From contig DFFN01000042.1 in assembly GCA_002369525.1 (NCBI GenBank), positions 1 through 45,815 of the forward strand: a DNA stretch of 45,815 bases, in the 5' to 3' direction. Shown here one piece after another: positions 8,867 through 16,820 of this stretch. Position 1 is the stretch's first letter. Each line of letters opens with the position of its first letter. This stretch comes from Lachnoclostridium sp. UBA3775 (lineage in GTDB: Bacteria > Bacillota > Clostridia > Lachnospirales > Lachnospiraceae). A program made the position numbers and the translations under genes. The notes under the pieces were generated by a model, which did not search any database, was not told the origin of the DNA, and was given only the letters and a program-made list of their open reading frames with translations.

Positions 8867-9505
8867 ATGGGTCTGTTAAGCAGCTTGAAGGATGCCATCT
8901 TTATGGATGAGGATGAGGATGACGATGATGAACTGTATGAAAAAGAAATGAAAAATATCGAGAGGAAAGAAAACTCCAAAAAACGTGAGAGCAGTTATAC
9001 TCCCCGCAAAAAAGCAAGCGATTATGATGATAACTATCAGGACGAGTATGATGCTCCGGCGTCTAAAAATACAAGGGAGAAAAAGAAGCAGTCGACGGTT
9101 GAAAAATTCTCTTCCTATTCTTCTTCAAACATAACTCCCCCGAGAAGTCCCGAAAGCTCATATTCTTCTTACAGGAATCCCAAGCCTGTAAAGAGGACTC
9201 AGGATGCTTCCGATATCAGCATCTACAAGGTTAAGAATTTTTCCGATGCCCAGGTAGTATGTGACAGTCTTTCTTCGGGAAGAGCCATTATCGTAAGCTT
9301 TGATGAGATCAGCGAGGAAGAGTCACAGCGTATAATGGACTTTATCTGCGGATGCATTTATGTCATTGAAGGAAATATCCACACCATTTCGGAGAAAATT
9401 TATCTTTTTTCACCCAAGGATGTTGATGTTTCGGGCGATTACATGAGCATGGTTCAGAAAAACGGTTTTGGTGTTCCGACTTTTTCAGGCTCCAAGACAT
9501 ACTAA
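8867..9505 (+). CDS. sepF: Cell division protein SepF
   Basis: A 212-residue cytoplasmic protein that tethers and bundles FtsZ filaments at the division site. The N-terminus (MGLLSSLKDAIFMDEDED) resembles the membrane-binding amphipathic helix of SepF. A charged Ser/Lys-rich linker at about residues 30-115 follows. The SepF fold is then clear: IYKVKNFSDAQVVCDSLSSG, then AIIVSFDEISEEESQRIMDF, then a GCIYVIEGNIHTISEKIYLF stretch. A very strong AAAGGAGG site precedes the ATG. It lies between yggS and divIVA; the ylmG and ylmH genes often found between sepF and divIVA are absent. Confidence 0.95.
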   Translation: MGLLSSLKDAIFMDEDEDDDDELYEKEMKNIERKENSKKRESSYTPRKKASDYDDNYQDEYDAPASKNTREKKKQSTVEKFSSYSSSNITPPRSPESSYSSYRNPKPVKRTQDASDISIYKVKNFSDAQVVCDSLSSGRAIIVSFDEISEEESQRIMDFICGCIYVIEGNIHTISEKIYLFSPKDVDVSGDYMSMVQKNGFGVPTFSGSKTY

Positions 9506-9534
9506 GTTTTGATTATTTATGAAGGAGAGACTAA

Positions 9535-10044
9535 ATGATTACACCTATTGAAATCCAGAAGACAGAGTTCAAAATGTCCGTTCAGGGTTATTCGAAAACC
9601 CAGGTGGATGAATTCAAAGCTATTGTACTTAAGGATTATGAAACACTTTACAGGCAGTCACTTGATTTCAGCGAAAAGATCGATCAGCTTAACGAGAAGA
9701 TAGGCTATTATGAAAATATGGAACAGTCTCTCCACAAGGCTCTTGTACTTGCTGAAAAATCTGCCGAAGAGACCAGAAAAACAGCCGAGCTTAATGCCGA
9801 AGCAATTGAAAAAGAGGCAAGAGCCGAGGCAGCAAACATACTCGTTGATGCCAAAAGGCAGCTTGCCCAGGTCTATGAAGCAACCCGTGATCTTGTAAGA
9901 CAGTATGAAACCTACAGGTCACAGTTCATTGCGGCATCAAATGCACAGATCCAGCTTTTAAACAGCGATTCGTTTAAAATTGATATGAACAGGCTTGATG
10001 CTTATAAGGATCAGATCGGTAAAAACGGAGATGAAAAGAACTGA
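9535..10044 (+). CDS. divIVA: DivIVA-family cell pole/septum protein
   Basis: A 169-residue coiled-coil protein. The N-terminus MITPIEIQKTEFKMSVQGYS carries the conserved DivIVA lipid-binding start, with QVDEFKAIVLKDYETLYRQ after it. The rest is a long heptad-rich coiled coil (about residues 35-140) with an Ala/Glu-rich part. DivIVA recognises curved membrane and recruits division, pole or wall-growth factors. The next gene, lspA, begins inside its stop codon (10042-10046), so the two are translationally coupled. Confidence 0.93.
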   Translation: MITPIEIQKTEFKMSVQGYSKTQVDEFKAIVLKDYETLYRQSLDFSEKIDQLNEKIGYYENMEQSLHKALVLAEKSAEETRKTAELNAEAIEKEARAEAANILVDAKRQLAQVYEATRDLVRQYETYRSQFIAASNAQIQLLNSDSFKIDMNRLDAYKDQIGKNGDEKN

Positions 10045-10550
10045 TGGTTAAGGGCGCAAAGAAAAATATCATTATTTTTTTACTGATATTTGTTCCCGGG
10101 CTTTTACTGGATCAGCTTACCAAGTATTTTGCAAGAAAAGATCTGGAAGCCAGAGAGAAGGTGCTGATCAAAAAAGTACTTGAACTCAGGTTTTTAAAGA
10201 ATACCGGTGCTGTATGGGGCTCTTTTCAGGGAAAGGCACTTGTGCTGGGGATAGTTTCTATCATCCTGATACTTGCACTTTGTTATATGCTTGTAAAAAT
10301 CCCTTACAGCAAAAGAAATATTCCGCTGATCATCGCATTTTCTCTGATAATATGCGGAGCTATAGGAAACCTGATTGACAGGCTGTATTTTAAATATGTT
10401 ACCGATTTCATATATTTCAGCCTTATCAATTTTCCTATTTTTAATGTTGCAGACATTTATGTTACCTGTGCGACCTTTTTACTGATATTTTTAATCCTTT
10501 TTGTTTACAAGGATGAGGATTTTGAATGGCTGAAGAGAAAAAAGAACTGA
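10044..10550 (+). CDS. lspA: Lipoprotein signal peptidase (signal peptidase II)
   Basis: A 168-residue membrane protein with four predicted helices that removes signal peptides from prolipoproteins after lipidation. The family motifs are visible: LLDQLTKYF near the N-terminus, FLKNTGAVWGSF, GAIGNLIDRLYFKYVTDFI and FNVADIYVT; the conserved Asp residues of the NLID and NVAD motifs are intact. The ATG overlaps the divIVA stop by 1 nt, and the last 25 nt overlap the rluD start, so the three genes form a tightly coupled unit. The lipoprotein carboxypeptidase at 5060-6043 would be a substrate. Confidence 0.95.
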   Translation: MVKGAKKNIIIFLLIFVPGLLLDQLTKYFARKDLEAREKVLIKKVLELRFLKNTGAVWGSFQGKALVLGIVSIILILALCYMLVKIPYSKRNIPLIIAFSLIICGAIGNLIDRLYFKYVTDFIYFSLINFPIFNVADIYVTCATFLLIFLILFVYKDEDFEWLKRKKN

Positions 10551-11506
10551 TCGTAAGCTCCGATCATGCCGGAGATCGCATTGACAGGCTTATTTCAGAT
10601 ATTGAGTCCGATATAAGCAGGAGCCGGGTTCAAAAACTAATTGAATCCCAAAATGTTCTTGTAAATGGTAACATAATTTCGTCCGCAAGCTATAAATGCA
10701 AAGAAAATGATCTGATAACTCTTATTATCCCCGCATCCGAAGAAGTCAATATAGATGCGGAGGATATCCCGCTTAATATAATCTATGAAGATGATGACAT
10801 TATAATAATCGATAAGCCCAAGGGCATGGTGGTACATCCTGCCCCCGGGCATTATTCGGGCACATTGGTAAATGCACTGATGCATCATTGCAAAGACAGT
10901 CTTTCGGGCATAAACGGGGAATTGCGCCCCGGAATTGTTCATCGTATCGATATGAATACAACCGGTCTGCTTGTCATCTGCAAAAATGACAAGGCACATG
11001 TGCTTCTTGCCGAAAAACTCAGCGAACATGATATTACAAGAAGATACTACTGCATTGTTAACGGTCATTTCAAAGAAAATGAAGGCACTGTTGACAAGAT
11101 GATAGGAAGGCATCCCACTGACCGTAAAAAGATGTCGGTCAACGCTAAAAACGGCAGAAGAGCGGTAACTCATTATAAAGTCTTATACAGTTTTCAGGCT
11201 CCGTATACCTTGCTTGAATGCAGCCTTGAAACTGGCCGTACACATCAGATAAGGGTTCATATGTCAAGCATCGGACATCCTCTTCTGGGTGACGATATCT
11301 ATGGCAGCACCAAACAGCCATATAAGACAACAGGACAGGTTCTTCACGCGGCTGTCCTCGGATTTGTACATCCTTCAAAAAACGAATATATGGAATTCAG
11401 ATCACCGTTACCGGAATATTTTACAGAAATAATCAAAAAAATAAGCAAAAGCAATGAGATTGAAACAGTAAATAAAATATTGGAAGGAATGGAATTATTG
11501 AAATAA
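10526..11506 (+). CDS. rluD: RluD-family 23S rRNA pseudouridine synthase
   Basis: A 326-residue RluA/RluD-family protein. An N-terminal S4 RNA-binding domain (about residues 12-70, DRIDRLISDIESDISRSRVQ) precedes the catalytic domain, whose motif HRIDMNTTGLLVICK carries the catalytic Asp. Other family landmarks are PKGMVVHPAPGH and ETGRTHQIRVHMSSIGHPLLGDD. The expected reaction is isomerisation of specific uridines in 23S rRNA. The exact target (RluD versus RluB/C/E-type sites) cannot be read from sequence. The ATG lies 25 nt inside lspA, with a GAGGA element before it. Confidence 0.92.
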   Translation: MAEEKKELIVSSDHAGDRIDRLISDIESDISRSRVQKLIESQNVLVNGNIISSASYKCKENDLITLIIPASEEVNIDAEDIPLNIIYEDDDIIIIDKPKGMVVHPAPGHYSGTLVNALMHHCKDSLSGINGELRPGIVHRIDMNTTGLLVICKNDKAHVLLAEKLSEHDITRRYYCIVNGHFKENEGTVDKMIGRHPTDRKKMSVNAKNGRRAVTHYKVLYSFQAPYTLLECSLETGRTHQIRVHMSSIGHPLLGDDIYGSTKQPYKTTGQVLHAAVLGFVHPSKNEYMEFRSPLPEYFTEIIKKISKSNEIETVNKILEGMELLK

Positions 11507-11508
11507 AT

Positions 11509-12786
11509 ATGAACATTAAATTCAACCGTTTTGAAATCAATGTAAAAAGCGCACTGGCTCTTAACAACAGGGTCCTGATACATGGCTTACCTGGAGTCGG
11601 CAAAACCCAGTTCTGCTACAGATTCTGCAAAAAATCCAAAAAGATCTATACCTTTATCGATTGTGAATATGATGGTATTTTTCTGAAAAAAATATATGAT
11701 CTTATCCCATCCGGAAATTTCAAGGATGAATTTATGAAACTGTGCGGGATAATGGAAACGAATGTGGAAAATGCCATAATAGTCGTTGAAAATATTGAAT
11801 GTTCGGAATTCTTCTGCGAGAAAATCTATTCACGTCTTCGGGATCTCGGTTTTACTCTTATGATGACAATGAGAGTGAAAAACTCTTTTGTATCTGATAT
11901 AGTCAATGACAATACAGTCTGCGTTCTTCGTCCTTCGACTTTCTTTGATATCTTAAGAAATGCCAAACAACATAAATATATAGAAATGCTTATTGCTCAT
12001 ACAGGTCTGTTGACAAGGCTTCCTTCTTTGTATCACAATGATTTTTCAAAGGAATATGAGGCTTTTCTTTCCTACGGCGGACTGCCCAATGCTTACAGAA
12101 CATATATCAATAAATCACTGACTTTTGAGGAACTGAAAAATGTTCATGAATCACAATATATCTATGCCCTTGAAAAGCTTCTTGAGCATTCGGACCTCGA
12201 CGAGCTTAACAGACAGTACTGCAGGCAGGTTTGCAATTCTGTACTTAAGCAGATGCTTGATTCGGATTATTACCGCTTTAATTTTAGTAACATCCGCAAG
12301 GGTGCGACAATGAAGATATATGGGCAGGCTATAAATTTCCTGATTGAAAACAATTTTCTGATAAAGATCAACAAAATCGATGATGAAAGATTTTTCATTT
12401 TATATTTTTATGACAGCGGAGTCTTATACGACAAGCTTCTACAACTGTCGAACAGCAGCATGGACGAAACGGTGTTGGAACACATCCTTTATATCGTAAA
12501 AAGAAACCGTATCGCAAACGAGCTTATTGACAGCAATATGAGTTTATATTACTGGAAGTCGGATTATGCGGCATTCATTGATTTTGTCGTTAAAAACAAG
12601 AACAATACATATGCATGCAAGATTGCGGAAAAAGACGATGTAAGATGCAGGTCCTTGGATGTATATGCAGCCGAAAACATTAATGTTACGTCTGTAATAA
12701 TAAGCGGCAGAAATTTTGACAAACAGAACAGAAAGGTTTATCTTCCGGACTATGCCATAGCCTGTATTGATGAAATTCTTGTCTAA
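11509..12786 (+). CDS. DUF4143-type AAA ATPase
   Basis: A 425-residue protein. Residues 21-33 form a hydrophobic strand and Walker A loop (RVLIHGLPGVGKT); an AIIVVENIE strand follows where Walker B should be, with Glu residues rather than the usual DE pair. LSYGGLPNAY and the C-terminal YYWKSDYAAFIDFVV segment resemble the helical region and restriction-like C-domain of DUF4143 ATPases, but the PD-(D/E)xK residues look eroded. The function of this family is unknown; some members sit next to toxin or defence genes, but no partner is seen here. It starts 2 nt after rluD and is probably transcribed from the division cluster. No GC-rich terminator follows. Confidence 0.75.
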   Translation: MNIKFNRFEINVKSALALNNRVLIHGLPGVGKTQFCYRFCKKSKKIYTFIDCEYDGIFLKKIYDLIPSGNFKDEFMKLCGIMETNVENAIIVVENIECSEFFCEKIYSRLRDLGFTLMMTMRVKNSFVSDIVNDNTVCVLRPSTFFDILRNAKQHKYIEMLIAHTGLLTRLPSLYHNDFSKEYEAFLSYGGLPNAYRTYINKSLTFEELKNVHESQYIYALEKLLEHSDLDELNRQYCRQVCNSVLKQMLDSDYYRFNFSNIRKGATMKIYGQAINFLIENNFLIKINKIDDERFFILYFYDSGVLYDKLLQLSNSSMDETVLEHILYIVKRNRIANELIDSNMSLYYWKSDYAAFIDFVVKNKNNTYACKIAEKDDVRCRSLDVYAAENINVTSVIISGRNFDKQNRKVYLPDYAIACIDEILV

Positions 12787-12793
12787 AAAACTC

Positions 12794-12822
12794 TTGACTT
12801 TGCTTTTCTATTATAGTAGAAT
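12794..12822 (+). promoter_or_regulatory. Promoter of the BlaI-type repressor gene
   Basis: TTGACT at 12794-12799 and TAGAAT at 12817-12822 are 17 nt apart. Transcription would start near 12829, just before the palindrome at 12835-12850. Confidence 0.75.
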
Positions 12823-12834
12823 TATCGTGCTGGT

Positions 12835-12850
12835 TAATACTAAAGTATTA
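12835..12850. promoter_or_regulatory. Palindromic operator, probably for the BlaI-type repressor
   Basis: TAATACTAAAGTATTA is a perfect inverted repeat with 7-bp arms and a 2-bp centre. It lies at about +7 to +22 of the predicted transcript and shares the GTATTA element seen in BlaI/MecI operators. Binding here would block transcription, as expected for autorepression. The assignment of the binder is an inference from position. Confidence 0.6.
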
Positions 12851-12864
12851 GAAAGGTAAACGAT

Positions 12865-13239
12865 ATGAGTACAATCAGGCTTCATGAAGGTGAATTGAAC
12901 GTAATGGAGATGCTCTGGAGCAATCAGAGCCTTCCTGCAAAGGATATTGCCAAAATAATAAAGGATTATATCGGCTGGGAGAAGAATACTACTTATACTG
13001 TAATTAAACGTCTGATAGATAAAGGTGCCGTTAAACGTGAGGATCCCGGATTTGTCTGCAAGGCCTGCATTACCAAAAAGGAAGTGCAGAAGATTGAGAC
13101 CGATGCTTTGATAGACAAGGTTTTCAGCGGCAGCCTTACGGAATTCATCGATAATTATCTCGGGCAGAAAAAGCTTACATCGGAAGAAATGCTTCACTTA
13201 AGAAAGGTAATCGAGGCTCAGTATAAGAATATGTTTTAA
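12865..13239 (+). CDS. BlaI/MecI/CopY family transcriptional repressor
   Basis: A 124-residue winged-helix repressor. The N-terminus has the family pattern LHEGELNVMEMLWSNQSLPA, then NTTYTVIKRLIDKGAVKRE (recognition helix and wing), and ends with a helical dimerisation domain. Members repress beta-lactamase, PBP2a or copper genes and are inactivated by cleavage by a BlaR1/MecR1 sensor protease. No such partner, beta-lactamase or copper gene is present in the window, so it is an orphan here. It has its own promoter and a perfect palindrome in the 5' UTR, and is followed by rny on a separate promoter. Target genes are unknown. Confidence 0.9.
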   Translation: MSTIRLHEGELNVMEMLWSNQSLPAKDIAKIIKDYIGWEKNTTYTVIKRLIDKGAVKREDPGFVCKACITKKEVQKIETDALIDKVFSGSLTEFIDNYLGQKKLTSEEMLHLRKVIEAQYKNMF

Positions 13240-13248
13240 TTTATGTTC

Positions 13249-13277
13249 TTGACATGAAATGAAAAATATTGTATTAT
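13249..13277 (+). promoter_or_regulatory. Promoter of rny
   Basis: A perfect TTGACA at 13249-13254 and TATTAT at 13272-13277 are 17 nt apart; an overlapping TATAAT lies at 13275-13280. The predicted 5' UTR is about 50 nt. Confidence 0.8.
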
Positions 13278-13332
13278 AATAATGTTGTTTATTTTTTGAA
13301 TTTTGACAATTAAATATGGAGGTGTCATTTAA

Positions 13333-14880
13333 ATGATAAAAATACTGATTTCAGTCATTGTCACCGCTATAATAGTATTTCTGATTACCTGGAAGGCTGC
13401 CATTGCATATAGAATCAAGGTATATGAAGCAAAGGTCGGAGAAGCCAACAAGCTTGCGGATGAAATCAAAGCCGAAGCAGAAAAGGCTGCAGAAACTATG
13501 AAGCGTGAAGCTTTGCTTGAAGCAAAAGAGGAAGCTTTAAAAGCAAAGAATGACTTTGATCGAGAAAAGAAAGAACAGCGTGCTGAGCTTCAGCGCACTG
13601 AAAAGAGATTGGTATCTAAGGAAGAAAATATTGACAGGAAGACGGAAGCCCTCGAAAAGAAAGAACAGCGCATGAACCAGAAGGAGCAGGAGCTGGATGC
13701 ACTTCGTAAACAGGCTAAGGACAGTGCTGACAAGCAGCTTGCCGAGCTCGAGAGAATTTCCGGATTCACCTCCGAAAAAGCAAAAGAATATCTTTTACAA
13801 TCTGTTAAAGAAGAATGTACGCATGAAATGGCTGTGCTTGTCAAGGACATTGAGACCAAGGCAAGAGAGGATGCCGATAAAAAGGCAAGAGACATAGTTG
13901 TCAATGCGATACAAAGATGTGCCGCCGACAGTGTAACAGAGGCAACCATATCTGTTGTTCAGCTTCCCAATGACGAGATGAAGGGAAGAATCATCGGACG
14001 TGAGGGAAGAAATATCAGAACGATTGAAACCCTTACCGGCGTCGATCTCATAATCGACGATACTCCCGAGGCAGTAATTCTTTCATGCCACGATCCTATC
14101 AGACGTGAAGTGGCCAGGATCGCTCTTGAAAGACTTATCATAGACGGACGTATTCATCCTACAAGGATTGAAGAAATGGTTGACAAGGCCAAGAAAGAAG
14201 TTGAAAACATCATAAGAGAGGAAGGAGAAGCAGCTGTCATAAAGACAGGTGTGCATGGACTTCATCCCGAGCTTGTTAAGCTTCTCGGCCGCATGAAATA
14301 CCGTTTCAGTTATGGTCAGAATGCCCTTAAGCATTCAATCGAGGTTTCAATCCTTTCAGGTCTTCTGGCTGCCGAAATGGGTCAGGATGTAAGGCTTGCA
14401 AAACGTGCCGGCCTTCTTCATGATATAGGAAAGTCCGTTGACCATGAGGTTGAAGGAACCCACGTTCAGATCGGTGCCGAACTTTGCAGAAAATATAAGG
14501 AATCCAATATTGTCATCAATGCGGTTGAAGCTCATCACGGTGACGTTGAATTCGGTTCGCTTATCGCATGCATCGTTCAGGCAGCTGATACAATAAGTGC
14601 CGCTCGTCCCGGTGCAAGAAGAGAAACACTTGAAAATTACACTAACAGATTAAAACAGCTTGAAGATATTGCCAACAGCTTTAACGGAGTTGAGAAATCC
14701 TTTGCTATACAGGCGGGCCGTGAGGTTCGTGTTATGGTAGTTCCTGATCAGATCAATGATGATGAAATGGTTCTTTTGGGCAGAGAGCTTGCAAAGAAGA
14801 TAGAGTCAGAGCTTGAATACCCGGGCCAGATCAAGGTCAGCCTGATAAGGGAATCCAGAGTTACCGATTATGCAAAATGA
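13333..14880 (+). CDS. rny: Ribonuclease Y
   Basis: A 515-residue membrane-anchored endoribonuclease that starts bulk mRNA decay in Firmicutes. Domains in order: an N-terminal membrane helix (about residues 3-22), a long charged coiled coil (about 30-195), a KH RNA-binding domain beginning near 213 (KGRIIGREGRNIRTIE) and an HD metal phosphohydrolase domain with LLHDIGKSVDHEVEGTH near residue 362. The length matches B. subtilis RNase Y (about 520). GGAGGTG lies before the ATG. It is a single-gene unit with its own promoter and a strong terminator. A distinct RNase E/G-family gene lies at 32515-33726, so the organism carries both decay enzymes. Confidence 0.96.
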   Translation: MIKILISVIVTAIIVFLITWKAAIAYRIKVYEAKVGEANKLADEIKAEAEKAAETMKREALLEAKEEALKAKNDFDREKKEQRAELQRTEKRLVSKEENIDRKTEALEKKEQRMNQKEQELDALRKQAKDSADKQLAELERISGFTSEKAKEYLLQSVKEECTHEMAVLVKDIETKAREDADKKARDIVVNAIQRCAADSVTEATISVVQLPNDEMKGRIIGREGRNIRTIETLTGVDLIIDDTPEAVILSCHDPIRREVARIALERLIIDGRIHPTRIEEMVDKAKKEVENIIREEGEAAVIKTGVHGLHPELVKLLGRMKYRFSYGQNALKHSIEVSILSGLLAAEMGQDVRLAKRAGLLHDIGKSVDHEVEGTHVQIGAELCRKYKESNIVINAVEAHHGDVEFGSLIACIVQAADTISAARPGARRETLENYTNRLKQLEDIANSFNGVEKSFAIQAGREVRVMVVPDQINDDEMVLLGRELAKKIESELEYPGQIKVSLIRESRVTDYAK

Positions 14881-14884
14881 TTCG

Positions 14885-14920
14885 AGGCTGCTTACTTATG
14901 GGTAAGCAGCCTTATTTTTA
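14885..14920 (+). terminator. Rho-independent terminator after rny
   Basis: An 11-bp perfect stem AGGCTGCTTAC / GTAAGCAGCCT with a short loop is followed by a T-rich tract. Confidence 0.9.
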
Positions 14921-14940
14921 TATAAAAATCAATTTGTGTC

Positions 14941-14969
14941 TTGCTTTTTTCTCGGTTTTAATGTAGAAT
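14941..14969 (+). promoter_or_regulatory. Promoter of the aminotransferase gene
   Basis: TTGCTT at 14941-14946 and TAGAAT at 14964-14969 are 17 nt apart. The start point would be about 14976, giving a 5' UTR of about 63 nt. Confidence 0.7.
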
Positions 14970-14975
14970 TAAAAA

Positions 14976-14989
14976 GATTGTATACAATC
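14976..14989. promoter_or_regulatory. 14-bp perfect palindrome at the aminotransferase transcription start
   Basis: GATTGTATACAATC is self-complementary over all 14 bases and covers the predicted +1. The core TTGTATACAA resembles operators of GntR-family repressors. No regulator gene is adjacent, so the binding protein is not known; it could also act as an RNA hairpin. Confidence 0.45.
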
Positions 14990-15038
14990 CCCCTAAAGGG
15001 CGATCTATAACCATATGTATCATCAGGAGGAGAAATAA

Positions 15039-16238
15039 ATGTCACTATCATTGTCTGTTAAAGCAACAAAGGTAAAGCCTTCATCAACGCTTGCGATTTC
15101 AGCAAAGGCAAATGAGCTTAAAGCTCAGGGCCTTGATGTTGTAAGCTTCGGAGCCGGAGAGCCCGATTTCCAGACTCCGGAAAATATTAAGGATGCGGCA
15201 CATGCTGCGATAAACAATAACTATACCAAATATACAGCCGCTTCGGGTATGCCCGCGCTTAAACAGGCTGTCTGCGATAAATTTGCGAGATTCAATAATC
15301 TTAAATATGAGCCTTCTCAGGTTGTGATCAGCAACGGAGGAAAGCATACGCTTATGAATGCTTTTCAGGCAATACTTAATCCCGGAGATGAAGTCATCAT
15401 TCCCGCTCCCTACTGGCTCAGCTATCCGGAGATGGTAAAGCTTGCTGACGGTGTTCCCGTGTTTGTAAGATGCGAAGCAGACCAGCAGTATAAAATTACC
15501 GCCAAACAGCTTGAGGATGCCTGTACGGAAAAAACAAAGGCATTTGTTCTGACAAGCCCCAGCAATCCTACCGGTATGGTTTATAACAAGGAAGAACTTG
15601 AAGCAATTGCCGAGGTTGTTGTTCGTAAGGATATTTTTGTGATTTCGGATGAAATATATGAGAATCTTGTTTATGATGACAATAAGGCTGTCAGCATTGC
15701 GAGTCTTAACGATGAGATATATAAGCATACAATTACCTGCAACGGTATGGCTAAGGGCTATTCGATGACAGGCTGGAGAATAGGTTATTGCGGCGCTCCC
15801 AAGGATGTTGCAAAGGCCATGTCCTCCGTTCAGTCCCATCAGACATCAAACCCCAATACAATTGCCCAGCATGCTTCTGTCGAAGCATTAAACGGTCCTC
15901 AGGAATCCGTTGCCCTCATGAGAGAACAGTTTGATAAGAGAAGGCAGGTAATGTATGACAGAATCAGCAAAATGCCATATTTCTCTATGTTAAAGCCTCA
16001 GGGTGCATTCTATGCATTTATCGACTGTCATGAGGTTATCGGAAAAAAACATAAGGGTACCGTTATTAACGATATATCCGACTTTGCAAAAATACTTATT
16101 GAGGATTATCTTGTTGCGGTTATTCCCTGCGCTGATTTTGGTTTTGCCGACCATATCAGGCTTTCATATGCAACCAGTCTCGAGCAGATCAACAAAGGTC
16201 TTGACAGGATAGCCGAATGCCTTTCAAACCTTAAATAA
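15039..16238 (+). CDS. aspB: Aspartate aminotransferase (class I, AspB type)
   Basis: A 399-residue fold-type I PLP aminotransferase predicted to interconvert aspartate/2-oxoglutarate and oxaloacetate/glutamate. The N-terminus VKPSSTLAISAKANELKAQG and FGAGEPDFQTPENI match the AspB subgroup. The cofactor lysine is K239 in MAKGYSMTGWRIGYCG, and the SPSNPTGMVY loop and the C-terminal IRLSYA substrate-carboxylate arginine are present. AGGAGGAG precedes the ATG. It starts a unit that continues with a Nudix hydrolase, pdp and further genes without an obvious terminator. Substrate assignment rests on family resemblance; related enzymes accept other amino acids. Confidence 0.92.
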   Translation: MSLSLSVKATKVKPSSTLAISAKANELKAQGLDVVSFGAGEPDFQTPENIKDAAHAAINNNYTKYTAASGMPALKQAVCDKFARFNNLKYEPSQVVISNGGKHTLMNAFQAILNPGDEVIIPAPYWLSYPEMVKLADGVPVFVRCEADQQYKITAKQLEDACTEKTKAFVLTSPSNPTGMVYNKEELEAIAEVVVRKDIFVISDEIYENLVYDDNKAVSIASLNDEIYKHTITCNGMAKGYSMTGWRIGYCGAPKDVAKAMSSVQSHQTSNPNTIAQHASVEALNGPQESVALMREQFDKRRQVMYDRISKMPYFSMLKPQGAFYAFIDCHEVIGKKHKGTVINDISDFAKILIEDYLVAVIPCADFGFADHIRLSYATSLEQINKGLDRIAECLSNLK

Positions 16239-16255
16239 TTTACGGAGTAATCAAC

Positions 16256-16798
16256 ATGAGCGGTTATAAACGTGTCGGAAGAGAATTGATTCATAAGGGT
16301 GCCATCGTTGAACTTTACAAGGATAAGATGCAGCTTGACGACGGAAGTGTGCATGACTGGGATTTTATCAGGCATCCGGGTGCGGCTGCGGTTGTTCCGG
16401 TTGATAAAGACGGCAATATCATAATGGTAAGACAGTACAGAAATGCTCTCGGCCGTTATACCATCGAACTGCCTGCGGGAGGAAAGAATCCTGATGAGAA
16501 TTTTGAAACCTGCGCTTTAAGGGAGCTTGAGGAGGAAACAGGCTTTAAAGCCGGACATCATGAGCTTTTGTGCGATATTTTCACAACCGTTGCATTGATG
16601 GATGAAAGAATTCCGATATATCTTGCAACCGATCTTGTGCCGACAAAGCAGCATCTCGATGAAGATGAATTTCTTAATGTTGAAAAGCACAGCATAGATG
16701 AATTGCTTAAAATGATTTATGAGGGAAGACTGCAGGATTCGAAAACAATATGCGGAATTCTTACATATGTAACAAAGTACGGAATTAAGAGCAAATAA
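16256..16798 (+). CDS. Nudix hydrolase, ADP-ribose pyrophosphatase type
   Basis: A 180-residue protein with a perfect Nudix box: GGKNPDE, seven residues, then RELEEETG, matching Gx5Ex7REUxEExGU. The preceding VRQYRNALGRYTIELPAGG segment is typical of ADP-ribose pyrophosphatases (NudF-like), which cleave ADP-ribose to AMP and ribose 5-phosphate. It lies 17 nt after aspB and 22 nt before pdp; a link with ribose phosphate salvage by the next enzyme is plausible. The precise substrate is not provable from sequence. Confidence 0.9.
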   Translation: MSGYKRVGRELIHKGAIVELYKDKMQLDDGSVHDWDFIRHPGAAAVVPVDKDGNIIMVRQYRNALGRYTIELPAGGKNPDENFETCALRELEEETGFKAGHHELLCDIFTTVALMDERIPIYLATDLVPTKQHLDEDEFLNVEKHSIDELLKMIYEGRLQDSKTICGILTYVTKYGIKSK

Positions 16799-16820
16799 TT
16801 TACGGGCCGGGGACGGGAAT

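Noticed and set aside
15099..15839. 246-codon open frame on the minus strand inside aspB
   Set aside because: It is antisense to a well-recognised aminotransferase, has no ribosome binding site and its product resembles no family.
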